Source: Adiantum capillus-veneris (taxonomy: Eukaryota; Streptophyta; Polypodiopsida; Polypodiales; Pteridaceae). Taken from it: a DNA stretch of 64,000 nt. Below are positions 33,006 to 44,331 of this stretch, piece by piece (within the stretch, counting starts at the first letter, position 1; the number at the start of each line of letters is the position of its first letter). The stretch is taken from positions 40,236,037-40,300,036 of the forward strand of contig CM043966.1 of assembly GCA_014529385.2 (NCBI GenBank), given 5' to 3'. The notes under the pieces are model-generated. The model saw only the letters and a program-made list of their open reading frames with translations. It was not told the DNA's origin and ran no database searches. The position numbers and the translations under genes are program-made.

Positions 33006-34630
33006 CTCAAGGGTGTTGATCCAAAAATCTATCAACATACCATACCTGTGAGAGATAAACCAAGTAGACAGAGACCATACATGTATAATGAAACATTTGC
33101 CAGGAAGATAAATGAAGAGATTGAAAAACTAAAGGAAGCCAAATTCATTTACAAAATTGAACACACAGATTGGGTGTCCCCAATTGTGGTAGTTCCCAAA
33201 AAGAATGGAAAATTACAAGTGTGTGTTAATCTCAAAACGGTGAATGCAGCTACCATTAGAGACAACTTTCCTCTTTCGATAACTGAGCATGTTTTAGAAC
33301 GAGTTGTAGGCAAAGACGCTTACAGCTTCTTAGACTGCTTTTTGGGATACAATTCACTTTTGGTTGACCCAAAAGTTCAACATAAAACTGCTTTTGTAAT
33401 AGAATGGGATATATTTGCCTATCGGGTTATGCCGTTTGGGTTAATTAACTAATGCTCCAGCCACGTTTCAAAGGCTGATGAGCCATGCTTTCAAAGAATA
33501 TGTTAGGAAATTCTTAGAAGTATATATGGATGATCTATGCGTACATTCATCAATTTGGGTTGATCATTTTGAACACCTCAAAAAGGTATTCAAAAAATAT
33601 AGACTTTATAGGATTTGCTTAAATCCTAAAAAGTGCACATTCATCGGTAGACAAGGAAATATTATTGGACATATAGTGTCTAAAAATGGCATAGCTACTG
33701 ATATTGAGAAGATTTATGTCATTGCAGATTTTCCTAGATCAACAATAGTAAAGGGGGTACAAGCCTTCATGGGACATTGTGGATATTACCGACGATTCAT
33801 CTACATGTATACTATAATTGCAAAAACCATGTATAGATTGATTACGCACTTTGAATGGACCGAGGCATGTGAAGAATCCTTCATGAACTTAAGCAAGCTC
33901 TCACCTCAACTCCAATATTGGAAGCGCTAGATTGGAATAAGGTATTCCATGTACATGCAGATGCTTCCAATGTTGCTATAGGTTGTATACTAGCTCAACT
34001 AGGAGATGTGAAAGTTGACTTTCCTATTTCTTATGCTAGCTGACAATTGAACATGGCGGAAAAGAATTACACCACCACCGAAAGGGAAGGATTCAAAATG
34101 ATCTATGTCGTTAAAAAGTATAGACATTACCTATTAGCCAACAAGTTTGTGTTCTTTGTGGACCACCCAGCTTTATTGTATCTGGTCAACAACCCATGCC
34201 GCACAGGGAGAATAGTGAGATAGTTCATCATTCTGCTGGAATTGGGTTTCATTGTGGTTGTAAAAAAAGGCACTACACATCAGCGAGCAGATCATTTGTC
34301 AAGCATTGTTTCAGGGGAATCACGTAAAGGGGTAGACGATGATCTACCAGATGCCTATTTGTTCTCCATGGAAATGATACCTAGATGGTCGGAAAATGAT
34401 TGGTCATTGATGACAATAGCTCAAGTGGACTCACAAATACCACTTCCTGTCACGATCAAATTAATCGAGCAATCGGCTATGTATTATTTACTAGCTGTAA
34501 GGCTATACAAAAGAAATCGGGATGGGGTATTGCTCTTATGCTTTAATCTTGAAGCAAAGGAACAATACCTAAGTCAAGCACATGTTACCATAGTAGGACT
34601 CCACTTTGCGAAAGACCCAACTATGCAATG
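33006..34630 (+). pseudogene. RT and RNase H of element A
   Basis: Continues the pol frame broken at 25,227. RT shows EHTDWVSPIVVVPKKNGK, SFLDCFLGYNSL (motif A), RVMPFGL and, after a frameshift near 33,450, LEVYMDDLCVHS (motif C, YMDD), GIATDIEKI and FMGHCGYYRRFI. RNase H follows at about 33,935-34,310 (VFHVHADASNVAIGCILAQL; AEKNYTTTERE; KKGTTHQRADHLSS), with further stops near 34,042 and 34,220. The catalytic Asp residues are present but the frame is broken several times. Confidence 0.8.
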
Positions 34631-35121
34631 AATCTTGAGACTTGGAGTATTTTTGCCGACTATGAGAAGAGATGTTTGATATTTTGTAAAGGATTGCCCT
34701 CAATGTCAAAAACAAACACCCATACCTCATGTAACATTGTTTCAAATGTCACCTATTCCTAAGTGGAGTAACTATCTGGTTACTTACTTATCAAGCTGAA
34801 CATTTCCTAAGGATATGAGTAAACGCCGTTAAAGAGAAATTGAAACTAAAGCAACAGACTATGCTCTTATTGGGAACCAATTGTATCGGAGAGGTAAAGA
34901 TCAACATTTGCGTCTTTGTGCAATTGAAAACGAGTATATTCTGATTATAGAACAAGCACATGCTGGATTAGTTAGAGGTCACTTTTAGTGAGACCACCGC
35001 AAGAGCAATCTTGATGGCAGGCATACGATGGCCAACACTTTTTTCATATTCCCACGAATATGTTCTAAGGTGTGATGCTTTTCAACGAGCAAAAACGCCA
35101 ACATGAGTAGATAGCATGCCC

Positions 35122-35125
35122 TTAA
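35122..35125 (+). other. Target-site duplication TTAA, left copy
   Basis: TTAA at 35,122-35,125 and 36,462-36,465. Collapsing them gives ccc TTA Aga cca, restoring the integrase reading S-M-P-L-R-P-M-M-G. Confidence 0.9.
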
Positions 35126-36461
35126 CACTAGGTTGGTAATGTGACACTTTTATGTCCTGGGACACTTTTATGTCCTGTTAATTGACCATTTTCCTTGAAT
35201 TATGTCAAGAGTTTCAAAATGGATTTTGAGGTGCTATCTATCTAGAAAGTTGTCGCGTGAGCTGAAAAAAACTCGACATTTTTTTGGAATACCATTTCCA
35301 TCTTTAACCTTGTCCTTGCACAACATTTCACAACCTAAACTCTGTGAAAAAACGGGTCCTGTTTTTGGCTTTTTTTAACTTTTTGCAACTATACCACTCT
35401 AGAATTCATTTTTATGAGGTCTATAATGCTAGAGAACTATCTTTAGTAGTCCTCAACATGTCCTGATGTTTCTAGGGAGAAATAAATATTAAAGTTGTAA
35501 GTTATGACCAAATTACAAAAATTGTCAAATCCTGTTTTTTAGCCAATTTTAGCTCTATGATTTTTTTGGTGGATTTCATGATATCCAAATGCATTTTTTA
35601 TTTTCTATGTCGCATATTGTAACATAAATCTAATATTCCTTGAGTTTTGGGGCACCTAATACCCTATTTTGCATAGTACACAACGATGCTTGATTTTTTC
35701 AATTATAGAAGAAAACAAAACATTCTAGTATATCAAGTATAACTTTTTCAATATTGTTAGTTTCTTGTGACAACAAAATGCATTTTGTAGGTAGTAACCA
35801 TATCTAATCATAAGGATCAAATTTGGCTAGATATTGAATAGTTTCTATGGGATTCTACAACTCATAATGTTGAACCCAGTTTTTTCATGTTTGCTGTTTT
35901 TAGCACTTCATCTTTGTCTCCAAGATTTCCCTTGGTAAGAGATGTATTATTCTTTTGACATGGTCCATGGCTCCTTATGAACATAAAGGACAATAGGGAA
36001 CTAAGAAAACATGCGTATATTATTTGTATTGAGCGTGGCTTTAGAAACTTTGATGATAGGTTTGCAGAATGGTAAAAATTCAACTATTTTGTACCTAATT
36101 ATTTTGGCAAAACAAAAAATAGTGAGTGAGAAGCAATCATATGTTCTGATCACCAACCCATTGAAGCTAACTAGGGAATTTATCTCAAGTCCTACAAAAA
36201 TCCCTAATCTTATTTTTATGCAACAAAACGTAAGAAATGACTGTTTTGATGAAAATGCACTGGTCCATCAACTTTGGAGGCTTGGTGTTACCAAAAGATG
36301 AGAAATTTTACAAGTTTCTTATTTTTTCCATGTGTAGTAGGCCTTGAACTATAACCTCATGAAAGGATTTTACAAAATGAGTGGATCTACTATGGTTTTG
36401 GAGGTTTTTTTCAAAACCCTGAAAGGACACTTTTATGTCCTGTTAGGTTACCAACCTAGTG
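35126..36461. mobile_element. Non-autonomous TTAA-site DNA transposon, 1,336 bp
   Basis: Termini CACTAGGTTGGTAA and TTACCAACCTAGTG are 14-bp perfect inverted repeats, flanked by TTAA on both sides. Inside, near-palindromic GGACACTTTTATGTCCTG occurs twice at the left end (one copy slightly altered) and once at the right end. No transposase ORF is present, and the two short open frames inside look like noise. TTAA duplication is the rule for piggyBac-type transposons. The CACTA-like first bases suggest the CACTA superfamily, but that makes 3-bp duplications, which do not fit here. Confidence 0.85.
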
Positions 36462-37689
36462 TTAAGACCAATGATGGGGGCTAGAGCTTTCGCAAAATGG
36501 GGTATAGATTTTTTTGGACCAATACAACCACTTACTTATAGAACCCAAGCTCAATATATCATTGTAGCTACGGACTATTTGACCAAGTGGGCCGAGGCTA
36601 AAGCAACTCAAAAGAATGATGCCAGAACCACTACTGCATTCTTATATGATATGTATTCATGAGATATGGACTACCGATAGAGATTGTCAGTGATCAGGAA
36701 ACTCATTTCCTCAATGAGGTAATCGAGTATTTTCTTAATGAGTTATGGTCATCCATAACAAATCAACTCCCTATCACCCACAAGCAAACGGACAAGCTGA
36801 TCATACGAATAAAATTCTTAGCTCGGTGCTAACTAAAGTGGTTAGTTCAAGAAGGACAGACTGGGAAATGAATCTTCATGTTTCTCTATAGGCTTATCAA
36901 TTTTTATTCAAAATAGCTCTAAATGCTATACCCTTTAACCTTGTTTATGGTCTTGATGCCATATTTCCAATAAAATTTCTATTGCCGACATTAAGGGTAG
37001 CACAGAACCTTGAGTAGACTGAACATGAACTGTCAGAAAGACTTGAAGATTTGGAAAATCTATATGAGCAAAGGCTAACTGCTGTAGCTCGTATCTATGC
37101 ACAAAAGCGGAAACAAAATCAATTTTTTGATTCCCACTTAATCACAAAAATCTTCAAGAAAGGAGACTTAGTTTTAGTCTGTTCTCTTAAGCAACGCATT
37201 CCCAAGTTTGATAAAAAGGGAAACATACCATTTATCATTGAAGATGTATAACCAAGTGGAGTAGTAAAATTGTCCACTTAGATGGTGAACCAATGCCTAA
37301 TTGGATTAGTGGATGTCGTTTAAAGAAATACAATTTGCCACTAACCAATGAATTTCTAGAAAGAATACATGCAGCCAAGCAAAGAAAGATCAAACGATAG
37401 CAGGTTATTGATGAAGCCCAAGATAAAGCTCGACTTTGGGTAGTCAAGCGGAAAGCTGCTCTCAAGAATCAACAAATACCGATTCCATCAACACTCTAGA
37501 AATAGATGATCAAAAATGGGAATTACCTAAAGACGTAGTTTCAACAGATGATGACTGGCTAGATGGAATGCATTAGAAAATTTTGGAGGGCCTTGTAAGA
37601 AATTGTATTTCTCTCTCTAGAAACTTTTTTTAAAATGTACTTGCACCTTGTGAGTATGTCCAAAAGGACAACCAGACACTCTAAAAAGT

Positions 37690-38470
37690 AGATTTATATT
37701 CCCAATCGTCCTTGAAAACAATCACTTTTTTATTTAATGCGAGCGTCTTTTTCAGGAGGCAGGTGCGACGCATTCAATGCAGCTTATGTCATCACTGAAA
37801 GTTGAAAAGTCACAAACTGTCAAATAGTGATAGATTTTGAGGCTTTTTACACCACCAATGCGTCTGGAACACCGAAATACTTTAAAAACGAATGTCTACT
37901 TGTTTCATTCCGACATCCGGAGAAGCAAAAAATGTCAAAAAACCTCAAAAATGGGCTTTTTACTCAAGGCGTGCGAGGAGGCATTCTAAAATTCTAGAAT
38001 GCCCCCCTGCACGCTGTTAGTACAAAGCTCTTTTTAGTGATTTTTGGACACTTATCTTTCAAGAAAGCCCCTTTTTAGAGGTTTTTTGACATTTTCCTCT
38101 CAAAAAGCTCCCTAAAAAGAGGAAAAAAGGAGCTTTTTACTAACGACGCGCGAGGAGACATTCCAAAATTTTGGAATGCCCCCTCGTGCGCCGTTAGTAA
38201 AATGTTCTTTTAGGGGTTTTTGACATTTTTTGCCTCTTTGGATGTCAGAGCAAGGCAATTGGACGTTCAATCATTTCTAGGATATTTGGGCGTTCCGGAC
38301 GCATTGACAGTATCAAAAGTTTCAAAATCTTCCACCACTTGATAGTTTTGTGACTTTTGGAGTTCTAGTGATGACGTAACCCATATCAAATGCACCGCAT
38401 CTACCTTCTGAAAAAGGTGCTCGCATTAAATGAAAGAGAGTGATCGTCTTCAAGGACCACTAGATTATTA
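37690..38470. mobile_element. Foldback/long-inverted-repeat element
   Basis: Left arm about 37,697-38,065 and right arm about 38,075-38,460 are imperfect inverse copies, giving a long hairpin. One example is tttaatgcgagcgtctttttc against gaaaaaggtgctcgcattaaa. Each arm contains its own smaller hairpin around attctagaat / aattttggaatg and a conserved GCGYGCGAGGAG..CCCCCYYGCRCGC pair. No ORF. Exact ends are unclear. TAGATTTAT (left) and TAGATTATT (right) could be a diverged 9-bp target duplication. Confidence 0.65.
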
Positions 38471-38607
38471 ATGAGGAGAGAGACACCTTTTATATTTTTG
38501 TTAATATCAATCTATTTTTCTACGGAACGTAGGCTCTTCTCTCATTGGAGGAGCTTATTTTCCTCTCTCTTCCAAAAGGCCCTCCAAAAGACCTCCGAAA
38601 TCTCTTA

Positions 38608-39138
38608 ATGGACCTGCGCATCAAAGTAAAGCTCAACAATCATAGCACCAATGCTTTGGTCGACACATGAGCTAGAGTAAATGCAGTCAGTTATTCCACA
38701 TACAAGAAGGTAGCAAGTCAAGCATTGGCAGCAGGAATAGAGACAATCAAAGGATGCAACAAGAACCCAACCCTAACATTGGGAGTAGTCAACTTGAACT
38801 TGATAGTACGTGGATGCTCATGTCCTCATCAGTTTGTATACTTACCAGATGAACACATGAATGAAACGATGATTCTTGAAATTCCCTAGATGCAAACATA
38901 CAAAGCAGTACCAGATTGGGATACAAATAAGCTAAAGCTATCACCTAAAGGAGGGCAACTCATTGTTCCAATTGCACCAAGCAAAGAGGAATCTAAAAGA
39001 AGCAATCAGCAGACCAAACCACGAAGTAATCAATCTTTTCCATCCCCTCAAAAATCAAATGCTACAAGTAGCATGCAAGGAGTCAGGAAAATTTGGGTAC
39101 CAAAAGCACAACTTAAGTATAAACCGATTCAGATCTAG
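38608..39138 (+). pseudogene. Retropepsin-like frame downstream of integrase
   Basis: One frame with only two stops (TGA 38,668 and TAG 38,887). It starts MDLRIKVKLNNHSTNALVDT and continues after the stop as ARVNAVSYSTYKKV, resembling a retroviral-type protease active site and following strand. The rest is basic and Pro/Ser-rich (VRKIWVPKAQLKYKP). A protease after integrase is out of place for a Ty3 element, so it may come from a separate old insertion or be a rearranged piece. Confidence 0.4.
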
Positions 39139-39675
39139 GTGCCTAAAACTTCGTCGACAAAACATAAGAAGGTTCCAAGGGTTAAAACACAGAGATGAGC
39201 ATCTTCGAGCAAGGAACCTAACATGGAAATGGTTTGGAAGGAAAAGGAGAACTTATCTTCTCCACAAACCGCAAAACCAATCAAGCAATGGCGAGTTAAG
39301 TCTCAAAAGACTCCACCACACCATGCCGCACCAAGCCGACTAAGCTACCAATGGAAAGAAAAAGCTCGACAATACTCAAAAGTGCTACCAACACCTCAAG
39401 CAATCAGTGTGCTAAAACATCCTGATGGTACAATCAAACAGAGAGCACACAAGCTACAAGATTTTCTTTTTGGAAGACATCAGCAGCAAACCTCGACATC
39501 GAAAACCCTTGAGTCAATTACTCAAGTCCCAGCTCTTGCACAACATATTGGTTTGAATTGCATTGATCTTCATAGCATGGTAGAGCCAACCACGGCTATG
39601 CATAGACACGATTGTTCAACCCATGCACACAGTCGTCCCGGAGTACGCCATCTTGGAGGGGTGGAAGGGCACTAA
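39139..39675 (+). pseudogene. Unassigned basic ORFs in the 3' region of element A
   Basis: The frame at 39,223-39,675 (150 codons, non-standard start) follows in a shifted frame. It is Lys/Gln/Ser-rich, and I recognise no domain. Probably continues the preceding frame after an indel. Confidence 0.35.
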
Positions 39676-41790
39676 GTACTAAGTAATTAAGGGCAATGTT
39701 TGAAGAGGGAGGAAAAAGTTTGATGTTAACGTGTGATTTTTTATAAAATTACATAATAATGCCCTTATATTCATCATCAAGGGAAAATTCACTGATAATA
39801 TCTTCCCGATGAGTGTAAATAGTGTATATACTATCAAAAAATCATCAAAATTAGTCCTTTTTTGGGTATTTTTAATCATTTTTATTGATAAAGAGGCTTA
39901 AAATTAGAGTTGTGTTTTTCAATGGATTTTCTTAATTATTGGATTTTTACTTTACTTTTTCATAGCATTTTGCTATTTTCTTTGATTTTTTCAAATAATA
40001 GGTCAAAAAATTAATAATAATTAGCAGGGAAGCTCATATGGAAAAACAAAAGACACAATGGTGGTCAGAAAGACAAGGCAGACAAACACAAAAATTTTCA
40101 ATGAAATCAGAAGATGGAAGCGGGAAGCCTAAATTAGGCGGCCAAGCCTACTTTTGCAAAATTCTTGCAGAATGAGCTACAAGAATCCATCAGGGAAATT
40201 TTTGAGTTTAACATAATTTTCAGGGCCTAGTAGGAAAAACAGGGGAATCTGGATAAATTTGGTTCGGGAAGTCCGGGTATAGATATCCAAGGTAACCACC
40301 TCATTTCCACTTGGAGCCTTTGCAGAGAGAGATTTCCATCTCTTTCGCGCTACTTTTCTGCCCACAGTTGACCATTTTCAGCATCGTCTCACATGAGACA
40401 TGAGGGGTAATTTCTTTACTCGTCAATGGTCCACTATGTATGGCCAGTAGCTAATCTAAAGCCCCCCTAGAAACCGAGCTGTGCACGGAGACCTATGACC
40501 AAAAACTGACCATAGCGGCCTGCCAGCTCGACCAAATTAGATGGAATTTGAACCATAGCATGCCCTAGCATAATAGAACCTTTCTATATCATCAGTTGAC
40601 CATTAGGCAGGTTTCGAGGGGTCCTCAGTAGAAAAGTTAGGTTTTTGGCAAATGCCAAAATTCTGACCTGACTCCACAGATGGCTTGCTTATGAGGTCCA
40701 TATACAATGTATATCATTGGTTTGGTGAAATCAATGAGGCTTAGCCCTTAAAAGCACAAACGGCTTGAAGGTTACAAAGCGTCAAATTCAACATACGGGG
40801 TCAAACTGTCTCCAAATGAGCCAGAATTGGATAGGTTGCTTCACGACTATGTTGCGGACAAGTCCAAAGCCTCAAGGTTGACTGACCAACCCAAAAGGCA
40901 GTGTAGTCACAAAAAAACGGTGATTTCAGAGTCGACAAAGCACAAAGTGATTTCGGCATGACCAAACTTGACCAAATTCAATTTAGGATGTGTATTAGGT
41001 GTGTGGAATATGTCTAGGTCAAAATTTGTGAGTTTTGCAAAGAAACTGTCACTATTGTAAATAATCACGAATTATTTACTTTTGCATCAGTTTTGCTTGG
41101 AAATTGTCACCTCACCTCACCTATCATGTGTGCACACCTATAACATGCTAGAAATCAAGTATGAGCAAAAATGACAACCCATTACTTGGAAAATTATCAA
41201 AAAACGCAAAGAAGTCTTTGCAAGCCAATTTTTGGGTTATGGACATCATTTCTTGATCCAAATCACCTTATATCTCAAGTATAGGGTCTATACAATGCCT
41301 AGAACCAGTTTGTACCAAAAAATGTCAATTTTGGAAGAAAAGTTAATAATCACGATTATTTACTTTCTGGTCAAAATTGGGGAGTTTTGATATTTTTTCA
41401 TCATACATCCAAAGTACATGATGTGTTAAGCCCACCAACCAATTTTGAATCAATGTGGATACCATTTTCTGATACCATTTTCACCCTATGCATCCAAATG
41501 AGCCCATATTTCACTCAGAGCATGTATTTGGTATATACTTCAAGCCTATGGAGCCAAGTTTGCAAAAAGTTGAAAAATTTCCTCAGTTGTAAATAAATGC
41601 GATTATTGACTTTGATTATAAATATTTGTTTTGACTTTACAGTTTTGTTCTTTGCATGTTTTTATGCATCTATGCTTGTTCATAAATTGATTTGAAGCAA
41701 ATTGGACCAAAATTGTTAGCATTTCATACTAAACGACATTTGAGAGAAAATTCTGACAAATCTGCTAACTTTGCACTCTATTCACTGAAC
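39676..41790 (+). other. Non-coding spacer with second palindromic repeat array
   Basis: 39,700-40,900 holds no ORF of note. From about 40,900 the leader-type repeat unit recurs, with palindromes at 41,058-41,080, 41,342-41,363 and 41,589-41,610 (spacing 284 and 247 bp). Shared phrases such as 'cccaccaaccaattttg' link it to 19,850-21,130. An ORF follows the array directly, just as gag follows the first array. Confidence 0.7.
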
Positions 41791-41797
41791 AAGAGCC

Positions 41798-43940
41798 ATG
41801 CAAGCAGCAGAGAGGGCCAAGAAGAAGCTCAACCAAAAGGAACTGCCCGCTTATCAACTAGACCCCGAGTCAGTCAAAGTAGCCAAGGCATCATACCTCT
41901 CCAGAGAACAATTAGAAGAGCATCACACTACAGTCTTCACCGGAAGATTCAAGAGTGAAGAGGGGCATCAGGTGGAGTTGCAACTCCTACCCAAAGAACT
42001 CTACGATGTAGCCGCAAAGCCAGAGACAATACAGGCTAACCGAAGGCTAGGAATCAGATATTTCTACGAACAAGAGCCTTGCGGAGTGGATTTTCAGAAA
42101 TCTTACAAGCTTCTATCCACAATTAAAGAAGATAAAATCGCACAGATATATGACACCCAAGGGAACAAGGTCGAAGTAGTGATAACTAAAGATATAGTGG
42201 AACCATTACCAAAGAGACAGCCGCGGCTACCTTCGCCGATTTAATTCACAAACAAGTGGAAGAGCCAGCCCTCTTGTACCACCAGCACTTTCATTTTTTG
42301 GCAAAAAGGCCACCAAGGTACACTACACCAAATCACGCCGTGGCCACCACGTTCACTCAAGTTCTCAAGTGGACAACAAGGAAACTAGTGGACCATGCGC
42401 AGTATGTCTTGACTACCTTGAAGGGCACCAGGAAAGAAGGAAAAATCACTTGCTTGGGTGCGCCAGAGGTCTTGACGAGGATAGCATATCATGCCATTGG
42501 CATGTCCGACAATCTATCACCTGCTCCTGACCAAAATACCTAGATATTGGCAGCACAACCCTCTCCAAGAGCTACAAGGTCATGTAAAAGATCCTATAAG
42601 CCCGATGAAGAATCAGCTGACAGCTCACCGGAAAGGCACAGTGAGAGCTCTGACAACAAGGAAAAGAGAGCTCATAGAGAAGAAATGAAAAGAAAAGATG
42701 TGGCCGCACACCAAGAAGAGCCAGCCCAAAAACAAGCACGCTTTGAAAGAGAGAAACATTCCTACCAGCACAGTAGACAAGCACAAGGGAAGGACCCAGT
42801 GAAATGGGTGCCTGTTGGACTCAAAGGCCCAAGGACGAAGCATCATACAAGAAAAGAGATTGAAGATCCGACAGAACGTTTGGAAAGAATGTACCAAGAA
42901 GTTGAAGCCCTCAAGCCAAAGGAGGTAGAATATGCGGCAAGGAAAGCCAAAGAGGCAGAAGAAAAAAGACAAGCCGAGGAGACAGCTAGAGCAGAAGCCC
43001 AAGAACAAAGCTACGGATCTCCCAGACCAATCTCACCGCCTACCGAACAATAGGAACACCCCGTGCCAAGCCCACCACCATCACCGGCGGGCAAAGAGTC
43101 CAATAAAGAAGTAGAGCCTGAGAAAGAGAACAAATCTCAATCCAACAAAGAAACAGAATCTTCACAAGAGGCGGACCAGCGAGAGAAAGAGAAAGATAAA
43201 GAAGAAAAGCCATAAAAAGAGACTACCCTTGCACAAGAGAAAGAACCCAAGCCAGAGAAGGAAGCAAGCCCGGCACCAGAAGAGACAACAAGATCTGAGC
43301 CAACACCCTCTACTGCAGCACAGCAAGAGAAGGATGAAACACCTTCTACTTACACTCAACATGAAATGGTCGAGGCATCAAATCCTCAAGATGACAAAGA
43401 AGAAGACCGACCCTCTACCTCCACACAAGAGCAACCAGTAGCTACGATGCAGCAGAAAGACACACCTGAGGCTGCAGGCACACCTCAGCTGGCAAGACAA
43501 GAGGATTGGCAGTCAAACGACGAGGTTATATTACAAGTAAATTAATATCCAAGGCAGATACAAGACAATATGGAGAGAATCCGTTCAACAGCACTCAATC
43601 GCAGCACAAAGGCCAAAGAGCTTGAGATGGTGATCGACACTCTCCAAGGAGAGTTAGAAGACAGGATGATTGTGATCACCATTCTTCAAAGGGAGGTGCA
43701 GGAGATGCAGAGAGAAGATGAATAGCACCGGCTAACTAGAGAGAGGCAGCAAAAAGAAATGGAGGAGTTAGATGATCTGCTTATCAAACTATCTGATGCG
43801 TGCAAAGCAAAAGACGAACAACTGACAGAAGTTGCAAATAAACTTCTTATGACATCCCTGCCAACTCAAAAAATTTAGGTGCAATTAGATGTTGCAAACG
43901 CCTCGTTACAGTACTCTGTATAGTGGATCAATGACTAGGC
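41798..43940 (+). pseudogene. Extra 3' ORF of element A (coiled-coil rich), first part
   Basis: Starts MQAAERAKKKLNQKEL and runs 148 codons. After a frameshift near 42,230 it continues as KRPPRYTTPNHAVATTF...ITCLGAPEVLTRIAYHAIGM. A long Lys/Glu/Gln-rich, heptad-like region follows (42,547-43,053 and beyond, with stops at 43,051 and 43,213), then a coiled coil (LEMVIDTLQGELEDRM) up to the copia-1 insertion at 43,941. Its position between pol and the 3' LTR is where Athila elements carry env-like or other extra ORFs. There is no membrane segment or signal peptide, so env-like is not supported. Function unknown. Confidence 0.55.
43936..43940 (+). other. Target-site duplication of copia-1, left copy (TAGGC)
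   Basis: TAGGC at 43,936-43,940 and 49,420-49,424 flank the element exactly. Confidence 0.92.
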
Positions 43941-44083
43941 CATTGAGATGTAGAGAGAAAGAGAGAGAGACGAGACAAGAGACACACCATATACGCTCCC
44001 AAAGACTGATTCATATTGAGGACAAGATACAAATATATAGGTGAGACCAAGTTGAGTAGAGTGAGCCATATATAGCTCCAACA
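43941..44083 (-). repeat. copia-1 3' LTR
   Basis: Ends AGCTCCAACA. Its other end reads CATTGAGATG where the partner has TGTTGAGATG, so the terminal TG is mutated to CA. Confidence 0.93.
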
Positions 44084-44092
44084 CCCCCACTC
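44084..44092 (-). other. copia-1 polypurine tract
   Basis: Minus strand gagtggggg, directly beside the 3' LTR. Confidence 0.7.
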
Positions 44093-44331
44093 AAACAAAG
44101 GTCTCTAGCTTTGGATTAAAAAACCCTTGGGGAGTTCAAGGGAAAAACCCAAGCCCCTATACAATGTGAAAATATGAACCAGCGATGATGATGTGAAAGT
44201 GAATTGTGCATCTATGTACAAATATTCAAGTGACTTAGAGATCACAATGTGCAAATGTGGAGTGTGCATAGTGCATGGTACCTAAAAGATTACAATGTCA
44301 TATGTACAAAGCTATTACAATAGCAAAGAAG

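Larger units (their letters stand above)
34631..37490 (+). pseudogene. Integrase of element A, split by the TTAA element
   Basis: The zinc-binding end CPQCQKQTP lies near 34,695. The linker up to SMPL is at 35,120. After the inserted element the core resumes at 36,466 with RPMMGARAFAKWGIDFFGPI, ATDYLTKWAEA and IVSDQETHFLNE, carrying the D and D of the D-D-E triad. HPQANGQADHTN lies where the Glu region is expected. The C-terminal part (KKGDLVLVCSLKQR) ends near 37,250. Many stops and frameshifts. Integrase would insert element cDNA. This copy is dead. Confidence 0.75.

Noticed and set aside
35862-36301. Short ORFs inside the TTAA element
   Set aside because: Low-complexity AT-rich frames without similarity to a transposase. 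Presence on both strands suggests chance.
35126-36461. TTAA element as a mini-CACTA because its ends read CACTAG
   Set aside because: CACTA elements make 3-bp duplications. Here the restored gene requires a 4-bp TTAA duplication.
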